From positions 1 to 64,000 of the forward strand of contig NZ_AQRA01000013.1 of assembly GCF_000626715.1 (NCBI RefSeq): a DNA stretch of 64,000 nucleotides. Reading direction: 5' to 3'. The stretch's first letter is position 1, and the number at the start of each line of letters is the position of its first letter. Below are positions 54,166-63,557 of the stretch, piece after piece. The DNA comes from Aquimarina atlantica (lineage in GTDB: Bacteria > Bacteroidota > Bacteroidia > Flavobacteriales > Flavobacteriaceae). Under the pieces are notes generated by a model. That model had not been told where the DNA came from and ran no database searches. It saw only the letters and a program-made list of their open reading frames with translations. Made by a program: the position numbers and the translations under genes.

Positions 54166-54663
54166 ATGAAGATTTTTATACTTTCAATATCATTCTTTCT
54201 CTCTGTTATAGCTAGTGCTCAGAATTCGTTAGATGAATTATTACATCTATACAATAACGAAAGTATTCCTTATATTTCGGTTTCGACATTAAATACTATT
54301 CAGGATACAGTGCTAGTACTGGATGCAAGAGAGCGAAAAGAATATCAGATTAGTCATTTAAAAAAGGCTATTCATGTTGGGTATGATAACTTCAAAATAG
54401 ATTCTATTACAAAACAACATATTCCAAAAGATTCATTTATAGTTGTCTATTGCAGTATTGGTATTCGATCAGAAGATATCTCAGAACAGCTAAAAAAAGC
54501 TGGATACACCAATGTTTATAATTTGTATGGAGGTATTTTTGAATGGAAAAATAGAGGTCTCCCTATTCTAAACTCTAATGAAGAATTAACCGATGAAGTC
54601 CATACCTATTCTGAAGAATGGAGTAAATGGCTATATAAAGGAAAAAAAATCTACTCAAATTGA
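54166..54663 (+). CDS. Exported rhodanese-domain protein
   Basis: A 165-aa protein from the ATG at 54166 (a TTG four codons earlier is less likely). A signal peptide ends near VIASAQ. A single rhodanese domain follows, with VLDARERKEYQISHLKKA and the active-site loop VVYCSIGIRSEDI around the catalytic cysteine. Rhodaneses transfer sulfur, and in this cluster it could act on a thio-arsenic or redox step outside the cytoplasm. The next gene overlaps its stop by 3-4 bases. Confidence 0.9.
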   Translation: MKIFILSISFFLSVIASAQNSLDELLHLYNNESIPYISVSTLNTIQDTVLVLDARERKEYQISHLKKAIHVGYDNFKIDSITKQHIPKDSFIVVYCSIGIRSEDISEQLKKAGYTNVYNLYGGIFEWKNRGLPILNSNEELTDEVHTYSEEWSKWLYKGKKIYSN

Positions 54664-55265
54664 AAGAAAAAAATCTACTTCTAATCTTTACCCGAAATCC
54701 AGAGTTGGGCAAATGCAAGACCCGGCTAGCTGCCACTATTGGTGACCAGGCAGCTTTGGATATCTATAAATTTCTGCTACAACATACAGTTGATATTACT
54801 AAAAATCTAAATGTTCATAAAGAAGTTCATTATTCTGTAAAAATAAGAGATAATGACTCCTGGAACCCCGAGGTTTATACCAAAAAACAACAGGTAGGTG
54901 ATGATTTAGGACAACGAATGGAGTATGCTTTTGCAGCAGGTTTTGCCAATGGATATCAAAACATTATCATTATCGGAAGTGATATGTATGATTTAACTCA
55001 AAAAGATATTGAAAATGCATTTCTGGCTTTGGCATCTCATGAGTATGTAATTGGTCCGGCAGAAGATGGAGGATACTACTTATTTGGAATGAAATCCTTA
55101 AATTCACAAGTTTTTAAAAATAAAACCTGGGGAACAGAAACTGTTCTTAAGGATACATTAAAAAATATTCAAAACAAAAACCTAAAATTATTAGAAGAAC
55201 GCAATGATATTGATTATTATGAAGACATTAAAGACATTGCCGTTTTTCAAAAATTTCTAAGCTAA
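54660..55265 (+). CDS. TIGR04282-type GT-A transferase (DUF2064)
   Basis: A 201-aa nucleotidyl- or glycosyltransferase of the GT-A fold. It shows FTRNPELGKCKTRLA near the N-terminus, IIIIGSDMYDL (nucleotide/metal site) and VIGPAEDGGYYL. It starts at a TTG overlapping the rhodanese stop (ATTGA), so translation is coupled. Members lie beside arsS and arsM in many genomes and are assigned to arsenosugar biosynthesis by context. I infer that it may activate the arsenoribose phosphate as a nucleotide sugar. Confidence 0.85.
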   Translation: MKEKNLLLIFTRNPELGKCKTRLAATIGDQAALDIYKFLLQHTVDITKNLNVHKEVHYSVKIRDNDSWNPEVYTKKQQVGDDLGQRMEYAFAAGFANGYQNIIIIGSDMYDLTQKDIENAFLALASHEYVIGPAEDGGYYLFGMKSLNSQVFKNKTWGTETVLKDTLKNIQNKNLKLLEERNDIDYYEDIKDIAVFQKFLS

Positions 55266-55271
55266 TACAAT

Positions 55272-56084
55272 ATGATCAAATACATCGAAGAAACCACAGA
55301 ATTCCTTCAGAAAAAAGGCTTTGAAAATCCTGAAATAGGAATCATACTAGGAACAGGATTAGGACAATTAATTAATGAAATAGAAGTCATTAAAGAAGTA
55401 AGCTATAATCATATTCCTAATTTCCCGACAGCTACTGTAGAATTTCATAAAGGAAAACTAATTTATGGAAAACTAGGCGGTAAAAATGTAATTGTCATGC
55501 AAGGACGTTTCCATCTTTATGAAGGATATTCGCTTCAGGATGTGACCTATCCGGTTCGTATCATGCATAAATTGGGAATCAAGACCTTATTAGTTTCTAA
55601 TGCCTCTGGAGCTGTTAATCTCAACTTTAAAAAAGGAGAATTAATGCTTATCGATGATCATATTAATTTACAAGGAGGTTCACCTCTGGCTTTTAAAGGT
55701 GTAGAACAATTAGGAAGTCGTTTTACAGATATGAGTGCTCCTTATGATGTAGATATAAATACAAAATTAGAATCTATTGCGAAGGATAATAACATCAATC
55801 TTCATAAAGGAGTATATGCCTCTGTAGTGGGGCCTCAACTCGAGACTCGTGCAGAGTATCGTTATCTTAAAATTATCGGTGCCGATGCAGTAGGAATGAG
55901 TACCGTTCCCGAGGTGATTGTCGCTAATCATCTAGATCTGTCTGTAGCTGCTGTTTCTGTTCTTACCGACGAATGTGATCCCGACAATCTAAAACCGATC
56001 AATATCGATGAAATTATTGAAATGGCAGGAAAAGCAGAGCCAGAAATGATCCTATTATTTAAAGAATTAATAAAATCATTATAA
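55272..56084 (+). CDS. Purine nucleoside phosphorylase, trimeric family
   Basis: The 270-aa PNP cleaves purine nucleosides with phosphate to give base and ribose-1-phosphate. It shows GIILGTGLG, MQGRFHLYEGY (His81), LVSNASGAVN, GPQLETRAEY (Glu191) and MSTVPEVIVA. The residue equal to human Asn243 is Asp233 (LTDECD), which in other enzymes favours 6-aminopurines. Lying 6 bp after the TIGR04282 gene, it may release adenine from the ArsS product. It could instead be the general purine salvage enzyme. See findings. Confidence 0.88.
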   Translation: MIKYIEETTEFLQKKGFENPEIGIILGTGLGQLINEIEVIKEVSYNHIPNFPTATVEFHKGKLIYGKLGGKNVIVMQGRFHLYEGYSLQDVTYPVRIMHKLGIKTLLVSNASGAVNLNFKKGELMLIDDHINLQGGSPLAFKGVEQLGSRFTDMSAPYDVDINTKLESIAKDNNINLHKGVYASVVGPQLETRAEYRYLKIIGADAVGMSTVPEVIVANHLDLSVAAVSVLTDECDPDNLKPINIDEIIEMAGKAEPEMILLFKELIKSL

Positions 56085-56182
56085 ATAGTAGTGAAAGTTT
56101 TTTCCTCACTTTCCGACAAAACTAATTATAACCCAAAATAACTTATATTTCCTTCTTAATTGGAAACGACAAAAAATACTAT

Positions 56183-57151
56183 ATGAGCTACTTAAATACC
56201 ACTCACGATGTGTATAAAGAAGCAGCATTAACTCCAGATGTAGGTTTATGCTGTACCACTAATCCCATCTGGGAACTACCTGGACTTAAGATTCCTAAAA
56301 TTATGCAGGAAATGAATTATGGTTGTGGTAGTACAGTAAATGCACGTGACTTAACTAATTCTCCCAAAGTCTTATATGTTGGTGTGGGAGGCGGAATGGA
56401 ATTATTACAATTCTCTTATTTTTCTCGTCAGAAAAGTGGTGTTATAGGAATCGATGTTGTGAATGAAATGTTAGAAGCTTCTCGTAAGAATTTTGAAGAA
56501 GCCGAAGCTCAAAATGACTGGTTTAAAAGTGAATTTGTTGATCTAAGGTATGGTGATGCCCTTAACCTTCCTGTAGAAGATAATAGTATCGACGTTGCTG
56601 CTCAAAATTGTTTGTTTAATATATTTAAGGCAGATGATCTTCGAAAAGCGATCGAAGAAATGTATCGTGTATTAAAACCACATGGAAGATTGGTTATGAG
56701 CGATCCTACTTGCGAACAACCAATGAATGATACCCTGCGTAACGATGAACGATTAAGAGCTTTATGCTTAAGCGGAAGTTTACCTATTGCAGAATATGTA
56801 AAAGCACTAACCGATGTAGGTTTTGGTACTATTGAAATTAGAGCGCGTAAACCTTACAGAATTTTGGATCCAAAACATTATGATACCGACGAATTGATCT
56901 ACATTGAATCTATAGAAGTAGCAGCAATCAAAGATCCAATGCCAAAAGATGGCCCTTGTGTATTTACAGGAAAAGCAGCTATATACTATGGTGATGAAGA
57001 TTATTTTGATGATAAAAAAGGGCATGTATTACTAAAAAATCAACCAATAGCAATATGCGATAAGACGGCTGGTGCTATAGCTGATTTAAACAGAGATGAT
57101 ATATTTATTAGCGAATCTACCTACCATTATGATGGAGGTGGATGCTGTTAA
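56183..57151 (+). CDS. arsM: Arsenite methyltransferase ArsM (arsenosugar type)
   Basis: ArsM transfers methyl groups from SAM to trivalent arsenic. The 322-aa protein has the class I methyltransferase motif VLYVGVGGGMELL (63-75). Candidate arsenic-binding cysteines are Cys23/Cys24, Cys48, Cys143, Cys177 and Cys195, and the tail ends GGGCC. It differs from classic ArsM in its N-terminal VGLCCTTNP and longer C-terminus, matching the subgroup found beside ArsS. It lies 98 bp after the PNP gene and before a strong terminator. Confidence 0.87.
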   Translation: MSYLNTTHDVYKEAALTPDVGLCCTTNPIWELPGLKIPKIMQEMNYGCGSTVNARDLTNSPKVLYVGVGGGMELLQFSYFSRQKSGVIGIDVVNEMLEASRKNFEEAEAQNDWFKSEFVDLRYGDALNLPVEDNSIDVAAQNCLFNIFKADDLRKAIEEMYRVLKPHGRLVMSDPTCEQPMNDTLRNDERLRALCLSGSLPIAEYVKALTDVGFGTIEIRARKPYRILDPKHYDTDELIYIESIEVAAIKDPMPKDGPCVFTGKAAIYYGDEDYFDDKKGHVLLKNQPIAICDKTAGAIADLNRDDIFISESTYHYDGGGCC

Positions 57152-57179
57152 AAGCGAGGGCTAATTAACTATAACCTGA

Positions 57180-57218
57180 GAAGTCGAAGACAAGTATTTG
57201 TCTTCGGCTTCTTTTTTT
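57180..57218 (+). terminator. Terminator after arsM
   Basis: GAAGTCGAAGACAA pairs with TTGTCTTCGGCTTC (one G-U pair) and is followed by seven T. It ends the arsS-arsM transcript before the PiT transporter gene. Confidence 0.92.
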
Positions 57219-57300
57219 GTTTTCTTTTATAAATACTGTAAGGTAATTCAAAACAATGCGTCGGATTATGAACAATTAATTCTTAACTACATATATACCG

Positions 57301-58419
57301 ATGATATTAATTCTTCTTTTTATTGCTGCTTGTTTTTTGGCATATAGTAATGGTGCCAATGATAATTTTAAAGGCGTTGCCACACTCTTCGGAAGTGGAA
57401 CTACGAATTACAAAAAAGCAATAAATTGGGCTACAATAACAACATTTTCAGGTTCTGTTGCTGCTATCTTTTTAGCCGAAGAACTGGTAAAAAACTTTTC
57501 TGGAAAAGGACTAGTGCCTAATGAATTAATCCAGATGCCGATTTTTGCGATCTCTATTGCTCTTGGAGCTGCCTTCACTGTATTTATTGCTACAAAAATA
57601 GGAATGCCAATATCAACAACTCATAGTCTTGTAGGTGCTCTTTTTGGTGCTGGAGTAATGGCCATTGGTACAGAGTTTAATTTTGCAAAACTTGGGAAAA
57701 CGTTTTTAGTTCCTCTTATTGTAAGCCCATTAATGGCTGCCGTATTAAGTTTAGTATTGTATATCATTTTTAGGTATATCAGGAAAAAACTTAATATCAC
57801 AAAAAACAGTGGTATCTATATTGATAAAAAACAAGAAGCTGAAGCGATACCAGTTGCTGCACACCATATGAGTACAGTCGCTAAAGAGACCAAAATCAAA
57901 ACTTCTATTCACCACACCAAATTAGAGACCTACAATGGAAAACTATTAGGTATTAATTCTCAGAAAGTACTAGACAGTTTACATTATCTAAGTGCAGGGA
58001 TTGTTAGTTTTGCACGAGGGCTTAACGATACTCCTAAAATTGTAGGCTTACTGTTAATCATTAATACTTTGGATATTAAATGGGGAATGATTGCAGTTGC
58101 CATAACCATGGCATTAGGAGGACTTATAAACGCCAAAAAAGTTGGTGTTATCATGAGCAAAAAAATCACTCCTATGAATTCTGGACAAGGGTTTACGGCT
58201 AATATGATTACAGGTTTATTGGTAACTACAGCAAGTATTCATGGCTTACCTGTTTCTACAACACATGTGTCTGTTGGTTCTATATTTGGAATTGGCACGG
58301 TAACTAAAAAAGCAGATCCTAAGATGATTTCTAAAATATTATTATCCTGGGTACTTACACTTCCGATAGCTGCTATTGCAAGTGGATTATTATTTAAATT
58401 GCTTCAAAGTATTCTATAG
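57301..58419 (+). CDS. PiT-family inorganic phosphate transporter
   Basis: A 372-aa PiT (PF01384) permease with about ten transmembrane helices and two GAND-type repeats (SNGANDNFKG near residue 16 and FARGLNDTPK near 238). Histidines fill the central loop. Such proteins move phosphate with a cation, and arsenate is a known competitor. Its position between arsM and the other cluster genes suggests a link to arsenic and phosphate handling, but a role in ordinary phosphate uptake is equally possible. Confidence 0.86.
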   Translation: MILILLFIAACFLAYSNGANDNFKGVATLFGSGTTNYKKAINWATITTFSGSVAAIFLAEELVKNFSGKGLVPNELIQMPIFAISIALGAAFTVFIATKIGMPISTTHSLVGALFGAGVMAIGTEFNFAKLGKTFLVPLIVSPLMAAVLSLVLYIIFRYIRKKLNITKNSGIYIDKKQEAEAIPVAAHHMSTVAKETKIKTSIHHTKLETYNGKLLGINSQKVLDSLHYLSAGIVSFARGLNDTPKIVGLLLIINTLDIKWGMIAVAITMALGGLINAKKVGVIMSKKITPMNSGQGFTANMITGLLVTTASIHGLPVSTTHVSVGSIFGIGTVTKKADPKMISKILLSWVLTLPIAAIASGLLFKLLQSIL

Positions 58420-58520
58420 CCAGGTTTTAAAAATTTACGAAGTTTGATTAACCCCATAAGAGCTTTAAAATCAATAAATTGTTATCTTTAGAAAGCAAAT
58501 CATTTTAAAGATAAAACATC

Positions 58521-59639
58521 ATGGATAGAAGAGAATGGTTAAAATCTACTTCGTTGGGAGGGAGCTTTGCATTACTAGGAGGTTTAGGTATCACCAATGC
58601 ATTGACATTAGAAGAAATCAATACATTCAATCCCCGACCGTTATCAAAACATATACGATTAAGTTCTAATGAGAATCCTTATGGACCTTCAGAAAAGGTA
58701 AGAAAAGCGATTATAGCTGCTTTTGACCATAGTTGTAGATACCCGTATGCATATGCTGATGAATTAGCTACAATTTTGGCTCAAAAAGAAGGAGTAACCA
58801 AAGATCATATTATCATCTGCGGTGGCTCTACAGAAGGCTTAAAAATTACGGGGCTTACTTTTGCTGCAAATGGAGGAGAAATTATTGCCGGGAAGCCTAC
58901 TTTTCTGGCGATGATGACATATGCCAAGCAATGGGGAGCAGTCGTAAACTGGGTACCGGTAGATGATGATAAAGGATATGATATGGCAGAGATCGAAAAA
59001 CGAATTTCTTCAAAAACAAAATTAGTTTTTCTCTGTAATCCCAATAATCCAACTTCTACTATTCTTCCTTCAAAAAAGCTAATGGATTTTTGTGATACTA
59101 TTAGTAATAAGACCATTCTATTTAGTGATGAAGCTTATTATGACTATATCGAAGATCCTAATTATCCTTCGATGGTCGAACTTGTAAAACAAGAAAAAGA
59201 TGTGATCGTATCCAGAACATTTTCAAAAGTATATGGTATGGCAGGTCTTCGTATTGGTTATCTTATTGCAAAACCAGCTTTGGCAGAAAAACTTCGAAGA
59301 AACATGGTAGCTTATAGTAATGTTCCTGCTATTGCCGCTGCTAAAGAAGCATTGAATGATAAGGAGTTTTACAACTTCAGCCTACAAAAGACCTGGGAAG
59401 CAAAAGAGATGATTTATAAAACCCTGGATACTCTTAAACTCCCTTATGTAAAATCGCATACCAATTTTATCTTCTTTAAATCTGGAAAAAATATACGTAC
59501 ATTACATAAAGAAATGTTAGAAAAAGGAGTCTTAATAGGGCGACCGTTTCCTCCTTTTTTTGATTGGTGTAGAATAAGTACAGGAACCATCGAAGAGGTT
59601 ACACTATTCACCCAGGCATTAGCCAGTCTTTATGAGTAA
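58521..59639 (+). CDS. Class I/II aminotransferase with Tat-like leader
   Basis: The 372-aa PLP enzyme resembles histidinol-phosphate aminotransferases. It shows LSSNENPYGPSEKV, the nucleotide-binding-like GGSTEGLKITG, LCNPNNPTST and the PLP lysine in SRTFSKVYGMAGLRIGY. It begins MDRREWLKSTSLGGSFALLGG, which has a twin-arginine-like RR followed by a hydrophobic stretch. Export of a folded PLP enzyme through Tat would be consistent with that. Its target is unknown, and it may not belong to histidine synthesis. Confidence 0.85.
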   Translation: MDRREWLKSTSLGGSFALLGGLGITNALTLEEINTFNPRPLSKHIRLSSNENPYGPSEKVRKAIIAAFDHSCRYPYAYADELATILAQKEGVTKDHIIICGGSTEGLKITGLTFAANGGEIIAGKPTFLAMMTYAKQWGAVVNWVPVDDDKGYDMAEIEKRISSKTKLVFLCNPNNPTSTILPSKKLMDFCDTISNKTILFSDEAYYDYIEDPNYPSMVELVKQEKDVIVSRTFSKVYGMAGLRIGYLIAKPALAEKLRRNMVAYSNVPAIAAAKEALNDKEFYNFSLQKTWEAKEMIYKTLDTLKLPYVKSHTNFIFFKSGKNIRTLHKEMLEKGVLIGRPFPPFFDWCRISTGTIEEVTLFTQALASLYE

Positions 59640-59814
59640 TATGGCACTATTACAGATTAGATGCTACATTAAAACTATCATTTTACAAAAAAACAAATCA
59701 TATAACGCGCTACAAATAGTCTATTAACCCCCTAAACACTAGTTTTTTACCCCTTGATCACTTTTGTATAATACTATATTTTAAGTCCTAATATTAACAA
59801 CAAAAAAAACGAGT

Positions 59815-61320
59815 ATGGACTTAGGAGAAGTAAAAATTGCAGTTGGTATCAATGTAGATATTATTAAAGGGATTGTTACTCATTTATATGCTACAGAAGT
59901 TATTCCTTCATCATTTGAATTTGGAGATATTCAAATCCAAATCAATGAACCAACAATAGAGGTTAGAGAGCCTGCTACTAACAATGCCAGGATAGGTTTA
60001 CATATTACCGGTGAGTTTAAGAATGGAGATTCTGATGCTTCTCCGTTTGATATTTGGATGAAACTTAGACCTTTTGTAAGAAGTGTTTCTGGGTCATCTC
60101 CCGTTGCAGCATTATCTGTTGATGAAGTAGAAGAAGCTACCCCAGAAGATATTGGTGGACTCGTAGGTACATTTGCTACCGGTTTAATCGATGATATTTT
60201 ACAAAACATGGATATTCCTATTTATAATTCGTTGATCGGGGGAATAGAGGGTTCTGTTTTTGAAGAAGATGAAATCCCTAATCGATCTACCTGGAATACC
60301 GATTTCTACCTGGGAGCTACCTCACAAATAGAACATGTACAGGTTGGGTTTCCGCCGGGACAACCACAAAACCCACAAGTAAACAATAGTACGATGTTGG
60401 ACACTACTCCTGCACTAATCGCCACATTAGCATTACCTGGAGAATCTGCTCAAATGCCTGAAAATCACTCTATAGTTCCAGAAAATACTGGAATTCAAAT
60501 TATCATATCCAGAGATGCTATGGATACTGTATTGGCCAAAAAAGCAGAAGAAAAAGTAGGAGAAAGCATCGAAGGAGCTACCATAAATGCTATGCAAATG
60601 AGTATGCATGATTTAGGAATTGAGATAAGTGGTGAAGCCGAAAAATCGGGAGCAACTATAGAATGGGATGGTGTTTTACTTCTGTTTTTTAGAAAATTCT
60701 ACAATGTAAAAGGCTCTATTCGCTGGCATGATGGATTTGTAAATGTATTTACCAGCGGGATTGATGTTGATGTAGATATTCCTTGGTATATCAAACTGCT
60801 AAGAGCATTTTTATTCGTTTTAGGGCCTATTGGCTGGATACTTGATGCTACTTTGATTGCTCCAAAAATTAGTGAGGCAGACGAAGCGCCTGATCTTGTA
60901 CGAGGAGCTTTTAGAGAAGAGGTTGGTGAAGCACTTCGGGATATGATTGGTAACGTCGGAGGGCTCTCTGGAGAAGATGAAGTGCCTTTTATGGATTTCG
61001 GACAAGATTCCTGGGTTCTTAATGGACATTACACGCATAGTATTCTTGCTTTTTCGGGGCTTAATCGCGATGAAATAGACAATGTAGAACATGATGTATT
61101 CGAAATAGAAGGAGCCCACGGTTCTTCGGTAGGAATGATTAACCTGGCTAGCGGATATCGACTTCATCCTGAAGAATTGGGTAGACTATTAAAGAAAGGT
61201 ATTATGGAGATTCCTAATGTACATGGCGTAGAGGCTGATTATGGGTTCTATGTTAGAACAAATCCTAATGATGATACTACAGATAACTTAGTAGACCCTT
61301 TAGAGATTCATACTGATTGA
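59815..61320 (+). CDS. Hypothetical protein (501 aa), unrecognised
   Basis: I do not recognise this family. The protein begins MDLGEVKIAVGINVDIIKGI with no signal peptide. The first half is beta-rich and acidic with short repeated hydrophobic strands, and a single hydrophobic stretch lies at about 323-348 (WYIKLLRAFLFVLGPIGWIL). The C-terminal part has an acidic sequence ending NDDTTDNLVDPLEIHTD. No catalytic motif or repeat family was identified. It has a long upstream gap, is followed by a hairpin, and lies between the aminotransferase and two DUF547 genes. Confidence 0.65.
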   Translation: MDLGEVKIAVGINVDIIKGIVTHLYATEVIPSSFEFGDIQIQINEPTIEVREPATNNARIGLHITGEFKNGDSDASPFDIWMKLRPFVRSVSGSSPVAALSVDEVEEATPEDIGGLVGTFATGLIDDILQNMDIPIYNSLIGGIEGSVFEEDEIPNRSTWNTDFYLGATSQIEHVQVGFPPGQPQNPQVNNSTMLDTTPALIATLALPGESAQMPENHSIVPENTGIQIIISRDAMDTVLAKKAEEKVGESIEGATINAMQMSMHDLGIEISGEAEKSGATIEWDGVLLLFFRKFYNVKGSIRWHDGFVNVFTSGIDVDVDIPWYIKLLRAFLFVLGPIGWILDATLIAPKISEADEAPDLVRGAFREEVGEALRDMIGNVGGLSGEDEVPFMDFGQDSWVLNGHYTHSILAFSGLNRDEIDNVEHDVFEIEGAHGSSVGMINLASGYRLHPEELGRLLKKGIMEIPNVHGVEADYGFYVRTNPNDDTTDNLVDPLEIHTD

Positions 61321-61360
61321 TCATCTATAATCCTATTTTGGTAGGATTAAATTAAAAAGT

Positions 61361-61404
61361 GTCAATTCAAGTATTTCTTCTAAAAACGAAGTACTTGAAT
61401 TGGC
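61361..61404. repeat. Stable inverted repeat after the 501-aa gene
   Basis: GTCAATTCAAGTA and TACTTGAATTGGC pair almost fully (one G-U) across a 17-base loop. A smaller hairpin lies just before (61328-61349, TAATCCTA with TAGGATTA). No T-run follows the larger one, so it may be a processing or pausing site rather than a classic terminator. Both strands can fold. Confidence 0.6.
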
Positions 61405-61518
61405 TAATTTTAATATCAAAAAGTAGATCACTATTTAGTTTTTTAGAGAATCTTCATCATACTCAGAATTTTATCCAACAGGAAATGTATCTTAGTTAGC
61501 TTAAAAAGTGATCGCCAA

Positions 61519-62427
61519 ATGAGGAACCTATTTTTTATCGTATTAATTTGTGTATCTGTTGCCTGCGGCGGAAGTAAAAAAGCTATTCAGAATACAACTC
61601 CCGAAGAGCATACTACAACTGAAGAAAAAGAAAATACTCCTACAGTTACTGTTCCTATAGAAGAAAAAGCACCAGATACAACGATTGAAAAAGTAGAACC
61701 AGAAGAAGAAATTGAAGAAGTTTCACAACAACAAAAAGAGACCGTTGTTACACCAAAAGAAGAACCAAAAGCTGGTATCATTGAAGCATTTAATCATCAA
61801 TCGTGGAATGATTTACTACAGAAACATGTTTCTGCTACCGGTACTGTACATTATATCGGTTTTAAACAAGATTACTTTGTATTGAAATTATATCTAGAGG
61901 CATTAAGTAAAAATATCCCCGCAGAAAACTGGAGTAAATCTGATGTCTTAGCATATTGGATAAATGTATATAATGCATTTACTATAAAATTAATTCTAGA
62001 CAATTATCCTATAAAAAGTATTAAAGACATTAAGGATCCTTGGGATTTGCGTTTTTTTAAGCTAGGAAGTAAGTGGTATACTCTTAATGACGTAGAACAT
62101 AGAATTTTACGAAAAATGGGAGATCCCAGGATTCATTTTGGTATAAATTGTGCCTCTATTTCTTGCCCTTCATTATTAAACAAAGCGTTCACCGCTCAAA
62201 ATGTAGATCATGAATTAGAAAAATTAGCGATTAACTTTATTAACGATACTAAACGGAATACAATAACTGCTAATAGCGTTCAACTTTCTAAAATATTTAC
62301 CTGGTTTGCAAAAGATTTTAAAACCGAAGGTTCTTTAATTCATTTTTTAAATAAATACTCTAGAATTACTATTAATTCTAATGCAAAAAAGAGTTTTAAA
62401 AAATACAATTGGAGCTTAAACGAATAG
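61519..62427 (+). CDS. DUF547 lipoprotein
   Basis: A 302-aa lipoprotein (Cys16 in SVACGGSKK). A long charged linker rich in Glu, Pro and Thr (about 25-90) precedes a DUF547 domain (about 95-300) with WNDLLQKHVSATGTVHYIGF, YWINVYNAFTIKLILDNYP, the conserved INCASISCPSLLNK with two Cys, and a KKYNWSLNE tail. DUF547 has no settled function but often occurs near arsenosugar and glycosyltransferase genes. A paralogue follows after 380 bp. Confidence 0.85.
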   Translation: MRNLFFIVLICVSVACGGSKKAIQNTTPEEHTTTEEKENTPTVTVPIEEKAPDTTIEKVEPEEEIEEVSQQQKETVVTPKEEPKAGIIEAFNHQSWNDLLQKHVSATGTVHYIGFKQDYFVLKLYLEALSKNIPAENWSKSDVLAYWINVYNAFTIKLILDNYPIKSIKDIKDPWDLRFFKLGSKWYTLNDVEHRILRKMGDPRIHFGINCASISCPSLLNKAFTAQNVDHELEKLAINFINDTKRNTITANSVQLSKIFTWFAKDFKTEGSLIHFLNKYSRITINSNAKKSFKKYNWSLNE

Positions 62428-62807
62428 TAAAACTCTTATAATGTTTTACTCATTTATTGTCTAAATTCTTATTCCAACGTAAAACTTCTGGGAAAATAAG
62501 TAGTTGATTATGGCTTTTTAAAAAGTTAAATTTTACCTAAAAACCTTAATCTAATACTGGCAGAGTTACTCTAATTATTTAAAAAACCATCATCACTATT
62601 AAATATTGATAATCAAATACTTAACATCTTTTATTTAATCACAAGCTATCTCTTCTCTTTATATTTTATACTTCTAATCATTCACCCAAAAATCAACTAA
62701 AACTGAATTTTAACTGTAAGTTCATTTCCTGATTCTCTACTAAAACCATAGATTTTAAAAGAAGAGTTTATAAAAATTAAATAATAACCATTCTAAAACC
62801 TAAGAAA
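62428..62807. other. 380-bp gap between the two DUF547 genes
   Basis: AT-rich with no gene-like frame on either strand and no strong hairpin. Scattered T-rich and A-rich runs could hold promoters of the downstream gene, but none matches the consensus well. It may be the site of decay after duplication of the neighbouring gene. Confidence 0.5.
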
Positions 62808-63557
62808 ATGAAAGCTCCCAAAATTATAGTAATGTTATTTGCCATATTATCTTTAAATCAGATTCAATCACAAAACAGTTTTGATCACATCATTTGGGAT
62901 CAAGCGTTACTCCTAAATGTGTCTGATGACGGAAAAGTGGATTATAATGGATTTATGAGAGATAGCTCTCAATTATACCGATATTTTAAACAACTTTCTG
63001 AAAACCCACCTCAGGAAAATTGGACAAGAGAAGAGAAATTAGCATATTGGATCAACGCCTATAATGCATATACGATAAAGCTTGTAATAGATAGTTACCC
63101 GTTAAAAAGTATCAAAGATCTTGAAGATCCCTGGGGTAAAAAATTCTTCAAAATTGATGGAGTATGGTATAGTTTGGGTGAGTTAGAACACAAAATCTTA
63201 AGAAAATTTGGTGACCCAAGAATCCACTTTGCTATCAACTGTGCATCGATTTCTTGTCCCGTGGTATGGAACAGAGCGTATACTGCAGAGAACCTTAATA
63301 CTGCTCTTGATAGTCAAACCGAAAAATTTATTAATGACCCTACCCGAAATACAATTACAAAAGACAAAGTCATAGTGTCGAAAATATTTAGCTGGTATAA
63401 AAGAGATTTTAAAGTAAATGGTGGTGATGTTAAGGACTTTATTAACAGATACTCTGCAATAAAAATTGAAAAACAATCCAAAAAAGGGTATAAAGAATAC
63501 AATTGGGGATTAAATGAACAGTCAAAAGATTATCCTTCGGCAGTTGTACTGGATTAG
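62808..63557 (+). CDS. DUF547 protein, exported
   Basis: A 249-aa paralogue of the previous gene. A signal peptide (ending NQIQSQ) replaces the lipobox and there is no long linker. The DUF547 domain fills about 25-235, with YWINAYNAYTIKLVIDSYP, INCASISCPVVWNRAY and KEYNWGLNEQ near the end. The two proteins share many identical positions, so they arose by duplication. The C-terminal 12 residues (DYPSAVVLD) extend beyond its paralogue. A fragment of a third copy follows at 63554. Confidence 0.86.
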   Translation: MKAPKIIVMLFAILSLNQIQSQNSFDHIIWDQALLLNVSDDGKVDYNGFMRDSSQLYRYFKQLSENPPQENWTREEKLAYWINAYNAYTIKLVIDSYPLKSIKDLEDPWGKKFFKIDGVWYSLGELEHKILRKFGDPRIHFAINCASISCPVVWNRAYTAENLNTALDSQTEKFINDPTRNTITKDKVIVSKIFSWYKRDFKVNGGDVKDFINRYSAIKIEKQSKKGYKEYNWGLNEQSKDYPSAVVLD

